Source of the DNA: Marinoscillum furvescens DSM 4134 | GTDB taxonomy: Bacteria > Bacteroidota > Bacteroidia > Cytophagales > Cyclobacteriaceae | Reading direction: 5' to 3' | Assembly (NCBI RefSeq): GCF_003386095.1 | Contig: NZ_QREG01000014.1 | Span: forward strand, 115,783 to 179,782 | Length of the DNA: 64,000 nt | Shown here: positions 29,553-39,635 of the stretch, one piece after another | How positions within the stretch are numbered: the stretch's first letter is position 1 | How the letters are laid out: each line of letters begins with the position of its first letter | Notes under the pieces: generated by a model | What the model was told of the DNA's origin: nothing | Seen by the model: the letters and a program-made list of their open reading frames with translations, nothing else | The model's database searches: none | Made by a program: the position numbers and the translations under genes

Positions 29553-32204
29553 TTGAAACACCTCATCGCTATTTGCTTTGTCTTTGGTCTCAGTGCCTCA
29601 CTGGCACAATCTCCCAACATAGATTCTTCCTATGAGGGAATGGACATTCACACCTTTCTAAACCAGGTACAGAAAGAACACAACCTCACGCTGGTCTATG
29701 AGTCTAACAAAATCCCGTCCATTGCCGTCAATAACTTTCAGGATAATGAGCCCGTAATTGACTATTTACGCCGTTTTTTCCAGCCCTTTGGTATTAAAGT
29801 ATTGAGTCACGAAAGTGGAAGCTACCTTATTGTGGACGCAGCTACGTTCCAGGAGTTTGGCGCGAAGGACAACAACTACCTCATCTATAAGGACCAATAT
29901 GTGCGGGGCACCAGTAAAAGCTATACCCTCACTGGCAAACTCTACGACAAAGCTTCAGGGGAAGCTTTGGTAGGCGTACAGGTTATCCTGCCGGAACTCG
30001 GAATAGGCACCACCAGTAATTTTGCTGGAGAATACAGCATCAATATTCCACGGGGATTTCACAGATTAGAATACCGATACGTTGGATTTGAGCCTATGAT
30101 CTACATGATCAGTTTGCAAAAACACGGACGGCAGGACTTAAGCCTGAAAGAAAGTACTCTGGAACTAGAAGCCATGGTAATCACGGCACAACGTTCGGAT
30201 GAGAATGTAAAAAGTGCAGTAGCAGGTACCGAAACCATGTCGATTGCTTCCATAAAATCGTTGCCCACCTTTCTGGGTGAAGTAGACCCTATTCGTAGCC
30301 TCACTGCTCTTCCAGGCGTACGCTCCAGTGAACTATCCTCAGGAATGAACGTACGAGGTGGAGAGTCTGGCCAAAATATGATTTTGCAGGATGAAGCATT
30401 GATTGTCAACCCTTCACACATGTTTGGCTATTTTTCGGCCTTTAACCCGGACCTTATTAAGGAGGTGAACCTTCATAAAGGCGGAGGGCCTGCCACTCTC
30501 GGAGGAAGAGCTTCGAGCACCTTACAGGTAGGACTTAAAAATGCCAACCAAACAAGAACGCAAGTAAGTGGCGGACTGGGCCTTACCTCCTCACGCCTTA
30601 CGCTAGAACAGCCCATCATTAAAGACCACACCTCTATCATCGCTGGAGCACGTATAGCCTACCCCAATTGGCTCATACGCCAATCACAAAACAAATCCGT
30701 GCGCGATAATCAGGCAAACTTCCACGATTTCACGATGAAAGTTCATAGTAAAATCAACAATAAAAACCTGATCGACTTTACAACATACTATAGCTATGAT
30801 GACTTTCTCTTTTCTGAAGACAGTGTATACAACCAATGGTCCACACTAAATTTTTCATTGCTTTGGAACCATCAACTAAGTGACCGACACACCTTAGGCG
30901 TATCCTTAGCCAAAGCAGACTACAATAGTGAAGTCATTGGCAATAACTATACAGGAAGGTTTGCTTCGAAATCCGGAGTGGACAATATGAGACTCAAGGC
31001 AGCTGTATCAGAAGACTACAACCACCTGGCCATCTCTTACGGAATAGAAAGCAACTGGTACAGCCTCAAAACCGGAGATCTCACACCTCTGGACGAACGT
31101 ACCGATTCTCCGGTAAAATCTACCCCTCATAAAGGCATTGAAAATGCTTTGTTCTTGCAAGGGGACTGGGATATCACTCCATCATTCGCGATAGCCGCAG
31201 GCCTCCGGTGGTCATCATTTACACGTTTGGGAAGCGCAAATACCTACAAGTTTGACTTTGAAAACACGGATGGCAACTTACCTTCTATTGAAGACACTCT
31301 GAGGCACTCCTCTGGAGAAATGGTGAGTTTTCATCATGCGCTAGAACCCCGAATTTCTTTGCGCTACCTGATATCTCCGAAGACTTCAATAAAGGCCAGC
31401 TACTATCGCAGTGCACAATACATCCACCTCATTTCCAATACGGGCGCAGCTACTCCACAAGATTACTACATAGCTTCTGGTCCCAACATAGCACCCCAAT
31501 TGGCTGATCAAGTCAGTGCAGGTCTGTTTCAAAACCTTCGAAATGATAGCTGGGAACTCTCAGCGGAGGTTTTTTACAAGAAAGTACAAAATGCTGTAGA
31601 TTATATAGACGGTGGCGACATTACACAAAACCCATCCGTAGAACAATCGCTGCAACAGGGCACAGGTCTGGCATATGGATTAGAATCCCTTGTAAAGAAA
31701 AAATCTGGACGCTTTACTGGCTGGATCTCCTACACCCTCTCTAGAAGTAAAAAACAAATAATAGCTAAAGGAGCTTTGCCTGAAGTAAATATGGGCAGAT
31801 ACTACCCTTCATCCTTTGATCAACCACATGACCTCACTCTGGTGGCCAATTTCCGAAAGTCTAACAGAGTCACCTTTTCAGTAAACTTCAATTACCGAAC
31901 CGGCAGACCTATCACAATCCCAACTACCACCTTTGAAAGCAATGGTGTACGCTATGTAAATGTCTACTCTGAGCGCAACGACTATCGAATACCAGACTAT
32001 CACCGCTTGGATTTATCCATGAAGGTTGAAGACAAGGACATTCGTAACAAGAAAATAAAAGGCGAATGGAATTTTTCTATTTACAATGTTTACGGTAGAA
32101 AAAATGCGTTTTCGGTATACTTTGACGATCGAGGTATCTCCCGAAAGCTATACGTACTTGGCAACATCTTCCCATCCATATCTTATAACTTCAAATTTCT
32201 GTGA
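29553..32204 (+). CDS. TonB-dependent outer membrane receptor with STN and carboxypeptidase-like N-terminal domains
   Basis: The 883-residue receptor starts at a TTG that gives the signal peptide MKHLIAICFVFGLSASLAQ. Residues ~30-95 look like an STN (secretin/TonB N-terminal) domain, ~120-205 a carboxypeptidase-D-like regulatory domain (GEALVGVQVILPELGIGTTS), ~225-330 the plug (PGVRSSELSSGMNVRGGESG), and the rest a 22-strand barrel ending in SISYNFKFL. STN domains usually speak to an anti-sigma factor, but none is adjacent. The stop codon overlaps the GTG start of the DUF4249 gene, a pairing widespread in Bacteroidota. The ligand is unknown. Confidence 0.93.
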   Translation: MKHLIAICFVFGLSASLAQSPNIDSSYEGMDIHTFLNQVQKEHNLTLVYESNKIPSIAVNNFQDNEPVIDYLRRFFQPFGIKVLSHESGSYLIVDAATFQEFGAKDNNYLIYKDQYVRGTSKSYTLTGKLYDKASGEALVGVQVILPELGIGTTSNFAGEYSINIPRGFHRLEYRYVGFEPMIYMISLQKHGRQDLSLKESTLELEAMVITAQRSDENVKSAVAGTETMSIASIKSLPTFLGEVDPIRSLTALPGVRSSELSSGMNVRGGESGQNMILQDEALIVNPSHMFGYFSAFNPDLIKEVNLHKGGGPATLGGRASSTLQVGLKNANQTRTQVSGGLGLTSSRLTLEQPIIKDHTSIIAGARIAYPNWLIRQSQNKSVRDNQANFHDFTMKVHSKINNKNLIDFTTYYSYDDFLFSEDSVYNQWSTLNFSLLWNHQLSDRHTLGVSLAKADYNSEVIGNNYTGRFASKSGVDNMRLKAAVSEDYNHLAISYGIESNWYSLKTGDLTPLDERTDSPVKSTPHKGIENALFLQGDWDITPSFAIAAGLRWSSFTRLGSANTYKFDFENTDGNLPSIEDTLRHSSGEMVSFHHALEPRISLRYLISPKTSIKASYYRSAQYIHLISNTGAATPQDYYIASGPNIAPQLADQVSAGLFQNLRNDSWELSAEVFYKKVQNAVDYIDGGDITQNPSVEQSLQQGTGLAYGLESLVKKKSGRFTGWISYTLSRSKKQIIAKGALPEVNMGRYYPSSFDQPHDLTLVANFRKSNRVTFSVNFNYRTGRPITIPTTTFESNGVRYVNVYSERNDYRIPDYHRLDLSMKVEDKDIRNKKIKGEWNFSIYNVYGRKNAFSVYFDDRGISRKLYVLGNIFPSISYNFKFL

Positions 32205-33286
32205 AAAACTTTCTATATCTCCCACTCATAGTATTGATAGCCAGCTGTCAGGAAATCATCTCCTTTGAGATAGACGAAAGCGAGGACGTAGTAGTCATAG
32301 ATGGGTTTATTTCCAATAAAAGCTACCAGGACGTGATAGCCGCTAGTGGAGATGGCCGATACTTTGAAGTCACTGTACGCAGAAGTAAGCCCATAGGTGA
32401 GTTTTCCCCGATCGGTATAGACTATGCTACGGTCCACCTGGAAGCGGGAAGTGGAGCGCTGATACCCCTGGAGCATTCAGATAATGGCATCTATAAACTG
32501 TGTGACCAAACCTTCAGAGCTGTTGAGGGTGAAGCATATCGTGTAGTGGCCCATTTTGACGAGCAAACGTTCACCTCAGGGTGGCAATCGCTCCCCTCAG
32601 GTGAAAACATCATCTCACGTCCTAAAATAGATTATCAAACCCGAACAGAATACAGCTTTGCTACCGGTAAGCGAGAGATATTGGAAACGGAAATGCTCTT
32701 ATATAAAACCACATTGCCTGACAATGAGTCCAGTACGCCGGACTTTTACACCTGGGATTTTCACACCAGTTGGATATACGAAGCATGGCTTGCTGGTAAA
32801 AACTCGAGTGTGAGAAGGTGCTACGTACATTCTGCATATTACATCGATGACCTCACTTTGGCTACCGTGAAATCAAAAGGTCCTGTCACAGAGATATTTG
32901 CCATTCCAGTCGACAATGCAAGACTAGATCACCAGTTTACAGTATTTGTAACCCAGAAAAAATTATCTCCCGAATTTTACGAGTACCTCGACGGACTAAA
33001 AGAACAAACCGTAAGAGGAACCATCTTCGATTCTCCCCCATACAATCTGCCCACAAATATAACCGGCGGTGAGGGCGTGCGAACGGCCGGTTTTTTCACT
33101 GTAGTCAATGAAAACCATTACCGATGGTTTACCAACCACACAGACCTGGGTTTCGCAGGTTTATGGGACTACTCTACCAGCTGCATCAACAATGCCCCTG
33201 GCCCAAGGCCAGCCGATTGCTATGACTGCAGACAACACAGAGGCTCAGGCAATGTCACCAATGCCAGACCCGCCTGGTGGAGATAA
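32201..33286 (+). CDS. DUF4249 lipoprotein, partner of the TonB receptor
   Basis: The 361-residue protein has a lipobox LIASC with the lipid-bearing cysteine at residue 16, so it is anchored in a membrane, probably facing the outside. The body matches DUF4249: VVIDGFISN near the start, an Ig-like beta domain, and a cysteine-rich C-terminus (ADCYDCRQHRGSGN). The GTG start overlaps the TGA stop of the receptor by 4 bp, indicating translational coupling. By analogy with SusD it may cap the receptor, but DUF4249 is not homologous to SusD and its ligand is unknown. Confidence 0.9.
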   Translation: MKNFLYLPLIVLIASCQEIISFEIDESEDVVVIDGFISNKSYQDVIAASGDGRYFEVTVRRSKPIGEFSPIGIDYATVHLEAGSGALIPLEHSDNGIYKLCDQTFRAVEGEAYRVVAHFDEQTFTSGWQSLPSGENIISRPKIDYQTRTEYSFATGKREILETEMLLYKTTLPDNESSTPDFYTWDFHTSWIYEAWLAGKNSSVRRCYVHSAYYIDDLTLATVKSKGPVTEIFAIPVDNARLDHQFTVFVTQKKLSPEFYEYLDGLKEQTVRGTIFDSPPYNLPTNITGGEGVRTAGFFTVVNENHYRWFTNHTDLGFAGLWDYSTSCINNAPGPRPADCYDCRQHRGSGNVTNARPAWWR

Positions 33287-33515
33287 CCCAAACAATCAAA
33301 CTTTAATCCATTAATACTACAGAATTAAATCTTATTATAACTTATTGTTTTTCTGTACTTTATTCGATTGCAACCGGTTATTACCGGATGTATCCGAATA
33401 GATACGATTAACCTACGACTAACTGTTTCTACTGCTCACACTTTTGCATTGTCAGTTCGACACAAAGTCATCTGCCTTCAGAGACTTTCATGTTTTACAC
33501 AAAATTCAATGCATC

Positions 33516-33854
33516 ATGACAACTTTAAAAAACAACGTTCAACTAATTGGCAGATTAGGTACAGACCCTCAAGTGCGTACATTTGAAAGTGGTAAAAAAA
33601 TGGCCACCTTTTCTCTCGCTACCAACGAGTCCTACACCAACAACAAAGGAGAAAAAGTACAGGACACGCAGTGGCACAACATCGTAATCTGGGGCAATAA
33701 GGTAGATATCGCGGAGAAATACCTTAAAAAAGGCAGCGAAGTAGCCGTACAAGGCAAACTGATCAACCGAAGCTATGAAAGCAACGGTGAAAAGAAGTAT
33801 ATCACTGAAATCAATTTGAATGAACTTTTGATGCTGGACAAAAAACCAGCATAA
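33516..33854 (+). CDS. ssb: Short single-stranded DNA-binding protein
   Basis: I use the ATG at 33516, giving MTTLKNNVQLIGRLGTDPQV; an in-frame start at 33444 would add 24 residues not seen in the family. The 112-residue protein is a single OB fold with the SSB landmarks NNVQLIGRLG, WHNIVIWG and GSEVAVQGKL. It stops at ELLMLDKKPA and lacks the disordered region and the acidic tip (DDDIPF type) that replication SSBs use to recruit partners. It is therefore likely a second, accessory SSB rather than the main one. A terminator follows. Confidence 0.92.
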   Translation: MTTLKNNVQLIGRLGTDPQVRTFESGKKMATFSLATNESYTNNKGEKVQDTQWHNIVIWGNKVDIAEKYLKKGSEVAVQGKLINRSYESNGEKKYITEINLNELLMLDKKPA

Positions 33855-33881
33855 CCAACCACACCTCTAGCCAACCGTTAG

Positions 33882-33938
33882 GGTGCCAAACGCTATAGCT
33901 TTGTTGAGCAATAGTAGTTTTGGCACCTTTCTTTTTTT
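33882..33938 (+). terminator. Intrinsic terminator of ssb
   Basis: GGTGCCAAA (33882-33890) pairs with TTTGGCACC (33919-33927) across a 28-nt loop and is followed by a T-rich run ending near 33938. The loop is long, but the 9-bp stem is perfect. Confidence 0.75.
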
Positions 33939-33983
33939 GATACGAGTGGAAACTTTTTCCTACCACAGATACTTTTCACCCAT

Positions 33984-34586
33984 GTGAGTCTCTTTCCTAT
34001 TGATCTACAGTCACAAAACCTGCTCCCCTGTGATGGAGAAGTTTATTATTTTGAATTCCTAACCTGGGACAAGCAACAGGTATTTTTAAAGGATTTAGAA
34101 CAGGAAGTAACCTGGGAACATGACCGGGTGGTCATGTTTGGCAAAGAAATCATCACTCCAAGACGAGAAGCCTGGTACGGCGACCAGCCTTTTGGCTATA
34201 CTTATTCCAAAACAACACGGTATGCTCTGCCATGGACTACTACGCTCCTCAACCTCAAAAAGCAGGTAGAAACCACCACTGATCACTCATAAAACTCATG
34301 CCTACTCAACCACTATATGGACGGGAGCCAGGGCATGGGATGGCACAGTGATGACGAACCCGAAATGCTTCCTTTCGGAGCGATAGCCTCTGTAAGCCTG
34401 GGTGCTGAGCGGAAATTTGTCTTTAAACATAAAAAGCTGAACACTAAGGTGGAGCTGTGGCTGGCGCCCGGTAGCCTGTTGGTAATGAAAGGCATGACCC
34501 AGCGTCACTGGCTACACAGTCTACCAAAGTCCAAAAAGATCAAAGAACCTCGCATCAATCTTACCTTTAGGACCATAGTCAGCTAA
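33984..34586 (+). pseudogene. AlkB-like 2-oxoglutarate/Fe(II) dioxygenase interrupted by an in-frame TAA
   Basis: Two consecutive reading segments in the same frame together form one AlkB-family protein of about 200 residues. The first (GTG start at 33984) ends at TAA 34290-34292. The sequence after the stop continues in frame with NSCLLNHYMDGSQGMGWHSD, then the metal ligands His-x-Asp in WHSDDE, the distal His in QRHWLHSLPK and the 2-oxoglutarate arginine in PRINLTFR. AlkB relatives carry Phe or Tyr just before NSxLLN, so one base change (TAT/TAC to TAA) explains the break. The rest looks undamaged, which suggests a recent event, a sequencing error, or readthrough. The intact enzyme would remove alkyl lesions from DNA or RNA. 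Confidence 0.82.
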
Positions 34587-34628
34587 TGCGGCTTTGATAA
34601 CTGCCAGCAGCTTTATATCCTTGCAGTA

Positions 34629-35306
34629 ATGATCCCCGATGACCACCCCTACTTTCGGCTCACGAAAAAACAACGGGCTATTTTTATAGGCAAAAGTGCC
34701 CTGACCTGTGGTTTGGGAGTATTTGCTTTGAGCATGTTGGCATGGTGGGGTTTCGGTTCACTCATGGTATTGGTGGTCTCCGTTGCAATAGGTTGCAGTG
34801 TTTCACTTTCTATTTTAGCACCTTTTGTAGACCTTCCCAGCCTGGTCAAAAACAATCGCATAGGCTACTTATCCCCTTTTTTGCTTTGGCAAAAGAGCAA
34901 TGACAAAATAATACTTCATGGAGGTACGCTGGTGGAATATTGGTTTTATCTGGACAAAAAATGGAACGCTTCGGAAAGAAAAAGACACATTCTTCATCAG
35001 TATTTACTTGGTCTACAACAGCTGATCTACCGGGAGCTACCACCTCATACCACTATACAGGCTACCACACATATCGTGGGAAAAAATACCCTAAAGCGGC
35101 TAGGGTTTAAAACCATTTCTAAAAATGAAGTTCAACTGATAATCCTTACGCTAAACTACCCCAACCTGCTGTGTACGATGAGTTTGGCACACGGTAGATT
35201 ACAGTTTCCCAACCTACGAATGGTAAAATCTTTTGAAACTACAGCTGAAGAACTCAACCAAAGAAGTGAACAGATCCAACTACTCCTTCAGAAACTAGAA
35301 GCTTAA
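34629..35306 (+). CDS. Hypothetical membrane protein with two N-terminal helices
   Basis: The 225-residue protein has two closely spaced hydrophobic helices (about 20-40 and 43-63) and a cytoplasmic tail of ~160 residues. The tail has no motif I recognise; it contains a WNASERKRHILHQYLLG segment and ends in a Gln/Glu-rich helix. Codon use looks like the neighbours. It starts 42 bp after the broken alkB gene and may share its transcript. A function cannot be given. Confidence 0.7.
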   Translation: MIPDDHPYFRLTKKQRAIFIGKSALTCGLGVFALSMLAWWGFGSLMVLVVSVAIGCSVSLSILAPFVDLPSLVKNNRIGYLSPFLLWQKSNDKIILHGGTLVEYWFYLDKKWNASERKRHILHQYLLGLQQLIYRELPPHTTIQATTHIVGKNTLKRLGFKTISKNEVQLIILTLNYPNLLCTMSLAHGRLQFPNLRMVKSFETTAEELNQRSEQIQLLLQKLEA

Positions 35307-35311
35307 AAATG

Positions 35312-35572
35312 CTAATCAGAAAAGCGGGACGCCAACGCCTTTGGAAAATTGGAACGCATCAGATTGTTGGCGATATTTTGAAGGTGGTGCATGGTCACAT
35401 CACTAAAGACCATTACTACTTTGCTGCTGGGGTACTGTGCCTGATAAACCAGGAAGTCTGATTCTGAGCCAAACTGAATCCCCTTGTGGTACCAGATATA
35501 TCCTTTCATAATTTTGGTCATTTTTCGTAATTTATAGCAATAGCTGAATTCCTTAAACGCTGCACTTCTCAT
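35312..35572 (-). CDS. Small hypothetical protein
   Basis: This reading frame of up to 86 residues has no signal peptide or membrane helix. Starts at Met18 (35521) or Met22 (35509) are as plausible as the first ATG, since the segment MKGYIWYHKGIQFGSESDFLV looks like a natural beginning of a folded domain. I do not recognise a family. It is convergent with the membrane protein gene, 5 bp away, and is upstream of the AI-2E gene in transcription direction only in the sense that both are on the minus strand. Reality is moderately likely. Confidence 0.5.
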   Translation of the reverse strand: MRSAAFKEFSYCYKLRKMTKIMKGYIWYHKGIQFGSESDFLVYQAQYPSSKVVMVFSDVTMHHLQNIANNLMRSNFPKALASRFSD

Positions 35573-35628
35573 TTAAGTACAAAAAAATATCATTTTTATG
35601 ATATACGAATCTACACCAGGACTTGGAT

Positions 35629-36711
35629 TTACTCAAGATTAATTTCGTTCTTTTTGTTCATTAGCCGGACGAAAAAGCCTGCATCGGCGACATGTTCTAA
35701 AATCACCTTGATTAGAAAGGTCAGCGGCACAGACAACAACATCCCAGCCGTACCCCACATAAAAGCCCAAAACACCAAACTAAACAAGACGGTCACAGTA
35801 TTGATAGATAAAGAGTCTCCGGTCATTTTAGGCTCCACAATACTACCCATCACCAACTGGATACCTTCTAGCGCTATAAACAGAAAAACAAACTGTGAAA
35901 TACTGGTAGCCTGGAGCCCACCAATAATGAGTGGAGGCACAATAGCAATGAGTGAGCCCACATAAGGAATATAGTTGAGCAGAAAGGCCAATATCCCCCA
36001 TAGGAGGGCGTACTGAATTCCAAACAACCAGCTAATCAGGCCGATTCCTGTGCCAGTCATCAAACTGACAATGGTCTTTACCTTTATATATACACTGATA
36101 GATTCTTTCACACGCCTGAAAGATTCTGCTGCAGCTGTTTCACCATTTTCACCGCTTGTGCCCATGATGTAGTTAATCACTTTATCATACTGGGCTATGG
36201 CGCCTAGCAATCCCGCAAAATAGAGAATGGTCATGAGCAGCTCAGTGGCAAATCCACTCAGGGTATTTAAAAACGAGCTGGAAAGAGAGAGTACTTTATC
36301 TGTGGGTATGATTCTGGAGATATAGTCTTTGAGCTCCTTTTCGTTTAACTCTGTACCCAGAAATGAAGCCAATTCATCAGCCATAGGCTTCAACTCTCGT
36401 GTGACATCAGCGAGGACAGCATCTCTATTGGCTATAAAACCACTTACGGCATTGTAAAATACGAACCCCAGTCCCAAAAATGCGATCACTGATAGTACAG
36501 TGGTCAATACCACACTGAGGTTTAATGAGAACTTTTTACGAAAAAGCCCAACAAGGGGCTGCAGTAAAATGGCAAAAAACAATGCAAAAGCCAGCGGAAC
36601 AAACAAGTCGCTCAGTATTTTCAACAGATAAAGAATGAGAAACGCCAAAAACACCACGAGTATATTCTTGATCACTCTCAGTGATCTGGCTATATCATGT
36701 TGGTTTTCCAT
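35629..36711 (-). CDS. AI-2E family transporter (TqsA/PerM-like)
   Basis: The 360-residue integral membrane protein has the family layout: two helices near the N-terminus (about 15-65), a helix near 70-90, a soluble insert (~95-150), then a bundle of helices from ~155 to the end. The typical WGILAFLLNYIPYVGSLIA segment lies in the second half. Family members export varied small molecules or ions; the AI-2 name does not prove a role in quorum sensing. It is transcribed away from, and lies 14 bp downstream of, the hybrid regulator gene at 36726-39635, so the two are probably one operon. Confidence 0.93.
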   Translation of the reverse strand: MENQHDIARSLRVIKNILVVFLAFLILYLLKILSDLFVPLAFALFFAILLQPLVGLFRKKFSLNLSVVLTTVLSVIAFLGLGFVFYNAVSGFIANRDAVLADVTRELKPMADELASFLGTELNEKELKDYISRIIPTDKVLSLSSSFLNTLSGFATELLMTILYFAGLLGAIAQYDKVINYIMGTSGENGETAAAESFRRVKESISVYIKVKTIVSLMTGTGIGLISWLFGIQYALLWGILAFLLNYIPYVGSLIAIVPPLIIGGLQATSISQFVFLFIALEGIQLVMGSIVEPKMTGDSLSINTVTVLFSLVFWAFMWGTAGMLLSVPLTFLIKVILEHVADAGFFVRLMNKKNEINLE

Positions 36712-36725
36712 ACTAATTTCAAATT

Positions 36726-39635
36726 TCAGGTAATTACGTCCATTGGACGTTTGCCAAATCGCTTAAAAAACAAACGAGAAAAATAGCTGGTATTATTAAA
36801 CCCTACATACCTGGCTACTGCCTCCACCTTTTGATATTCACCTCGTTGTAAAAGTTTCATGGCATGTGTAAGCTTGATCTCTCGCACCAAATTAGCCGGA
36901 GACAACCCTGTAAGCTCACCCAATTTTCGATAAAGCTGACGCTCACTCATGGCCAGGTGATGTGCAATATCCCCTACTGATGGGTCGTGCCCTCCCATAC
37001 TAGCTACCACATACTCACTAATTCGCTCTATTAGATCTGGAGCTTCAGGCGGGCTAGACTCTTCGTTCTCAGACTCATCCACTTTCGATTCCCAACGTGC
37101 TCGTGCCCGTTGATTTTCGAATAGATTGTAAACACGAGTACACAGCTCTTCCGGGTGAAATGGCTTTGTAAGGTAATCGTCTACGCCAAGTTGAAGAAAT
37201 TTTAACTTGTCCTCTTTGGATCCCTTGGCAGTAAGTACCACCACCGGCAATTGATACAAGCCTTCATTTTCTTTTAGCTGCTTAATAAGGTCAAACCCAT
37301 CCATTTCTGGCATCATCACATCTGTGATAATCAGGTCAGGCTTTTGCTTATCGATCACCTCCAGTGCTTCTACTCCGCCAGACACCACAGTAGTTTTGAA
37401 ATGGGCTCCCAGAATCTTTTGCAAATATTGCTGCATATCTGGATGGTCTTCTACGATCAAAATGCGCTTTTTGCCGATAGCTTCTAATGAAACCAGCCTA
37501 CTATCTGACACTTCTTGTACCTCAAGCTCCTTTTCATAAATAGGCATAGTGAGTGTAAAACAGGCTCCACCTTCTGCCCGATTGCATACCTGGAGTTTCC
37601 CATTCATTTTGTGTGTAAGATCTCTGGCAATAGCCAATCCCAATCCTGTACCAAATTGTGAAGTGTGTGCTTGATTTTGTGCCTGATAAAAGCGCTCAAA
37701 AATATATGAAAGCTCATCATTTGGAATTCCCGGTCCTGTATCCATTACATGAATTTGCAACAGTTCTTGTTCGACCTCAGCCAAAAATGTCACACAGCCT
37801 CCTTTTGGAGTAAACTTAAGTGCATTGACGAGTAAATTATTGATAACTCGTTCAAATCGGGTGATGTCAAGGTCTGCTACAATGGTGTCAGTCAGTTCAA
37901 GCCGAACCTCAAATCGAATCTCATGTTCTACAAAAAGCGACTCAAAGGAATAGACTATTCGTTTGAGCAGGGGAGATACAGCCTGTGGCAACAAGTCGAT
38001 TTCAACAGGTGTCATTTCCATCCTTGCCAGATCCAGTAGCTCATCGATCATATGCTCCAATTGTCTGGTGCTTCTTCGTGCCATTTGCAAATTTTCCTCA
38101 TCCAAATGATCACTATGCAGAACGCCATTTACCAGGGTTAGCGGTGTACGGAGCTCATGGGATATGTTTGAGAAAAACGTCGTTTTCTCTTCTGACGATT
38201 GCTGTAACTGTTTGGCCTGCTGCGATATTACCCGATGACTCTCCTTTAGCCTTTTGTGCAATCGGAGGTTTTTGCGGTAGCCATATGCAATAAGACCGGT
38301 GATCAACGAAAGCATCGATAGAATAATAACGAGCACGAGATTTTGTCTTTGTTGATCTGCTGACTTTAAAGCCTCTAATGCTTTTTCCTGATTGAGTAAC
38401 TGTATCAATCGTTCTTTTTCACTGAGATCAAACCGTGCATGGAGCTCATTAAGGCTTTTTTCATTTGCCAATGTTCGAATAGAGTCTTTCATCTCCCCTG
38501 CCTTGCGGAAAGTGAGAAGTGCGTCAACAGGTTTACCCTGTTTTTCCAAAATTTCAGACTTCAATTCCAGCGCTTCAAATAAGGTCTCGAGCACACCAAA
38601 TTCTCTACAATACCTGATGCAACTATTGGCCTTTTGTAAGGCATAAGCGTATTGCATCTCAGCGAAAGCGATTTGTGCCATCAAAAGCTCATTTTGAACC
38701 GCAGGAAACTGAAGATTATGGTATTTCATCAGTGAATCACTCACTTGTAATTGCTCTTTGGCTTTTGCATAATCTCCCATTGCAAAAAATACACTGCCCA
38801 TATTGTGATGACATGCAATAGAACCATAAGCGTCATTGCTGTTTTTCAGCAAGTCAAGACCTTCATTCAACAACACCATTGCTTGCGAAAATTGCCCCAA
38901 TTTCTTATGAGTCAAAGCCAAATTGATCTTCGCATAAGCAACCTGGAGCTCTGGAGCTTCTGGCCACACCTGAAGTGCCTTCTGTTGATAAGCCAAAGCC
39001 TCCTCGTACTTATCATGTTGATTGAAAAGTATCCCCAAATTTCCATATATACTCATGATCATCTCTTTGTCATTGACCAGAGTGGCCTGATCCAAAGCTT
39101 TCATGGTATAAGTACGTGCTTGATCATAAGCCGCTATCTGACTATAGGAACTTCCAATATCCAGGTAATAAAAAGCCAGCATTTCCGGATCGCCGACAAC
39201 CTCGGCTTGATGCACTGCTTTTTCAAACTCTTGAATAGCGGCTACATGATTACCCTGATCGGAATATAGTCTACCCGTCGCTCCATACACTCGCATGATA
39301 TCTCCTGGCTTACCATACCTTAGAGCTACGCTCAAAGCCTCTTCAAAATAATATAAACTACTATCAGGGTTCTGGTAGCGGTAGAAATACCCTAGTTCTT
39401 TTAAAGCATCTATTCGGTAAATGTGTAGGTCATTTGCCTTAGCCAGAGATAAGCTGCTCTTGTATAGATCCAAAGCTATTTCGGGTTCGTCTACTTCCAG
39501 CTCTCGGCCCTTTTCAATTAAAGAATCAAGTTGTGCTTCCAACAATTCTTTAGACTGAGCCGGTAACTGCTGTGAAAAGCCCAGAATGGACATAACCCCA
39601 ATAAAAAAGATGCAATTACGTTTTGTGAGTTCCAT
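36726..39635 (-). CDS. TPR sensor histidine kinase-receiver-AraC hybrid regulator
   Basis: I start at the ATG at 39635, which gives a signal peptide (MELTKRNCIFFIGVMSILGF then SQQLPAQ); a longer reading to 39758 adds 41 residues that do not look natural. The 969-residue protein has periplasmic tetratricopeptide repeats (about 50-395), a membrane helix near 430-450, HisKA with His493 in FSNISHELRTPLTL, an ATPase domain (GTGLGLAIA), a receiver with Asp772 in IITDVMMPEMDG, and a C-terminal AraC HTH (about 870-968). It is a one-chain two-component system that binds DNA itself. Its signal is unknown; the divergent permease at 40014 and the downstream AI-2E gene are possible targets. Confidence 0.92.
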   Translation of the reverse strand: MELTKRNCIFFIGVMSILGFSQQLPAQSKELLEAQLDSLIEKGRELEVDEPEIALDLYKSSLSLAKANDLHIYRIDALKELGYFYRYQNPDSSLYYFEEALSVALRYGKPGDIMRVYGATGRLYSDQGNHVAAIQEFEKAVHQAEVVGDPEMLAFYYLDIGSSYSQIAAYDQARTYTMKALDQATLVNDKEMIMSIYGNLGILFNQHDKYEEALAYQQKALQVWPEAPELQVAYAKINLALTHKKLGQFSQAMVLLNEGLDLLKNSNDAYGSIACHHNMGSVFFAMGDYAKAKEQLQVSDSLMKYHNLQFPAVQNELLMAQIAFAEMQYAYALQKANSCIRYCREFGVLETLFEALELKSEILEKQGKPVDALLTFRKAGEMKDSIRTLANEKSLNELHARFDLSEKERLIQLLNQEKALEALKSADQQRQNLVLVIILSMLSLITGLIAYGYRKNLRLHKRLKESHRVISQQAKQLQQSSEEKTTFFSNISHELRTPLTLVNGVLHSDHLDEENLQMARRSTRQLEHMIDELLDLARMEMTPVEIDLLPQAVSPLLKRIVYSFESLFVEHEIRFEVRLELTDTIVADLDITRFERVINNLLVNALKFTPKGGCVTFLAEVEQELLQIHVMDTGPGIPNDELSYIFERFYQAQNQAHTSQFGTGLGLAIARDLTHKMNGKLQVCNRAEGGACFTLTMPIYEKELEVQEVSDSRLVSLEAIGKKRILIVEDHPDMQQYLQKILGAHFKTTVVSGGVEALEVIDKQKPDLIITDVMMPEMDGFDLIKQLKENEGLYQLPVVVLTAKGSKEDKLKFLQLGVDDYLTKPFHPEELCTRVYNLFENQRARARWESKVDESENEESSPPEAPDLIERISEYVVASMGGHDPSVGDIAHHLAMSERQLYRKLGELTGLSPANLVREIKLTHAMKLLQRGEYQKVEAVARYVGFNNTSYFSRLFFKRFGKRPMDVIT

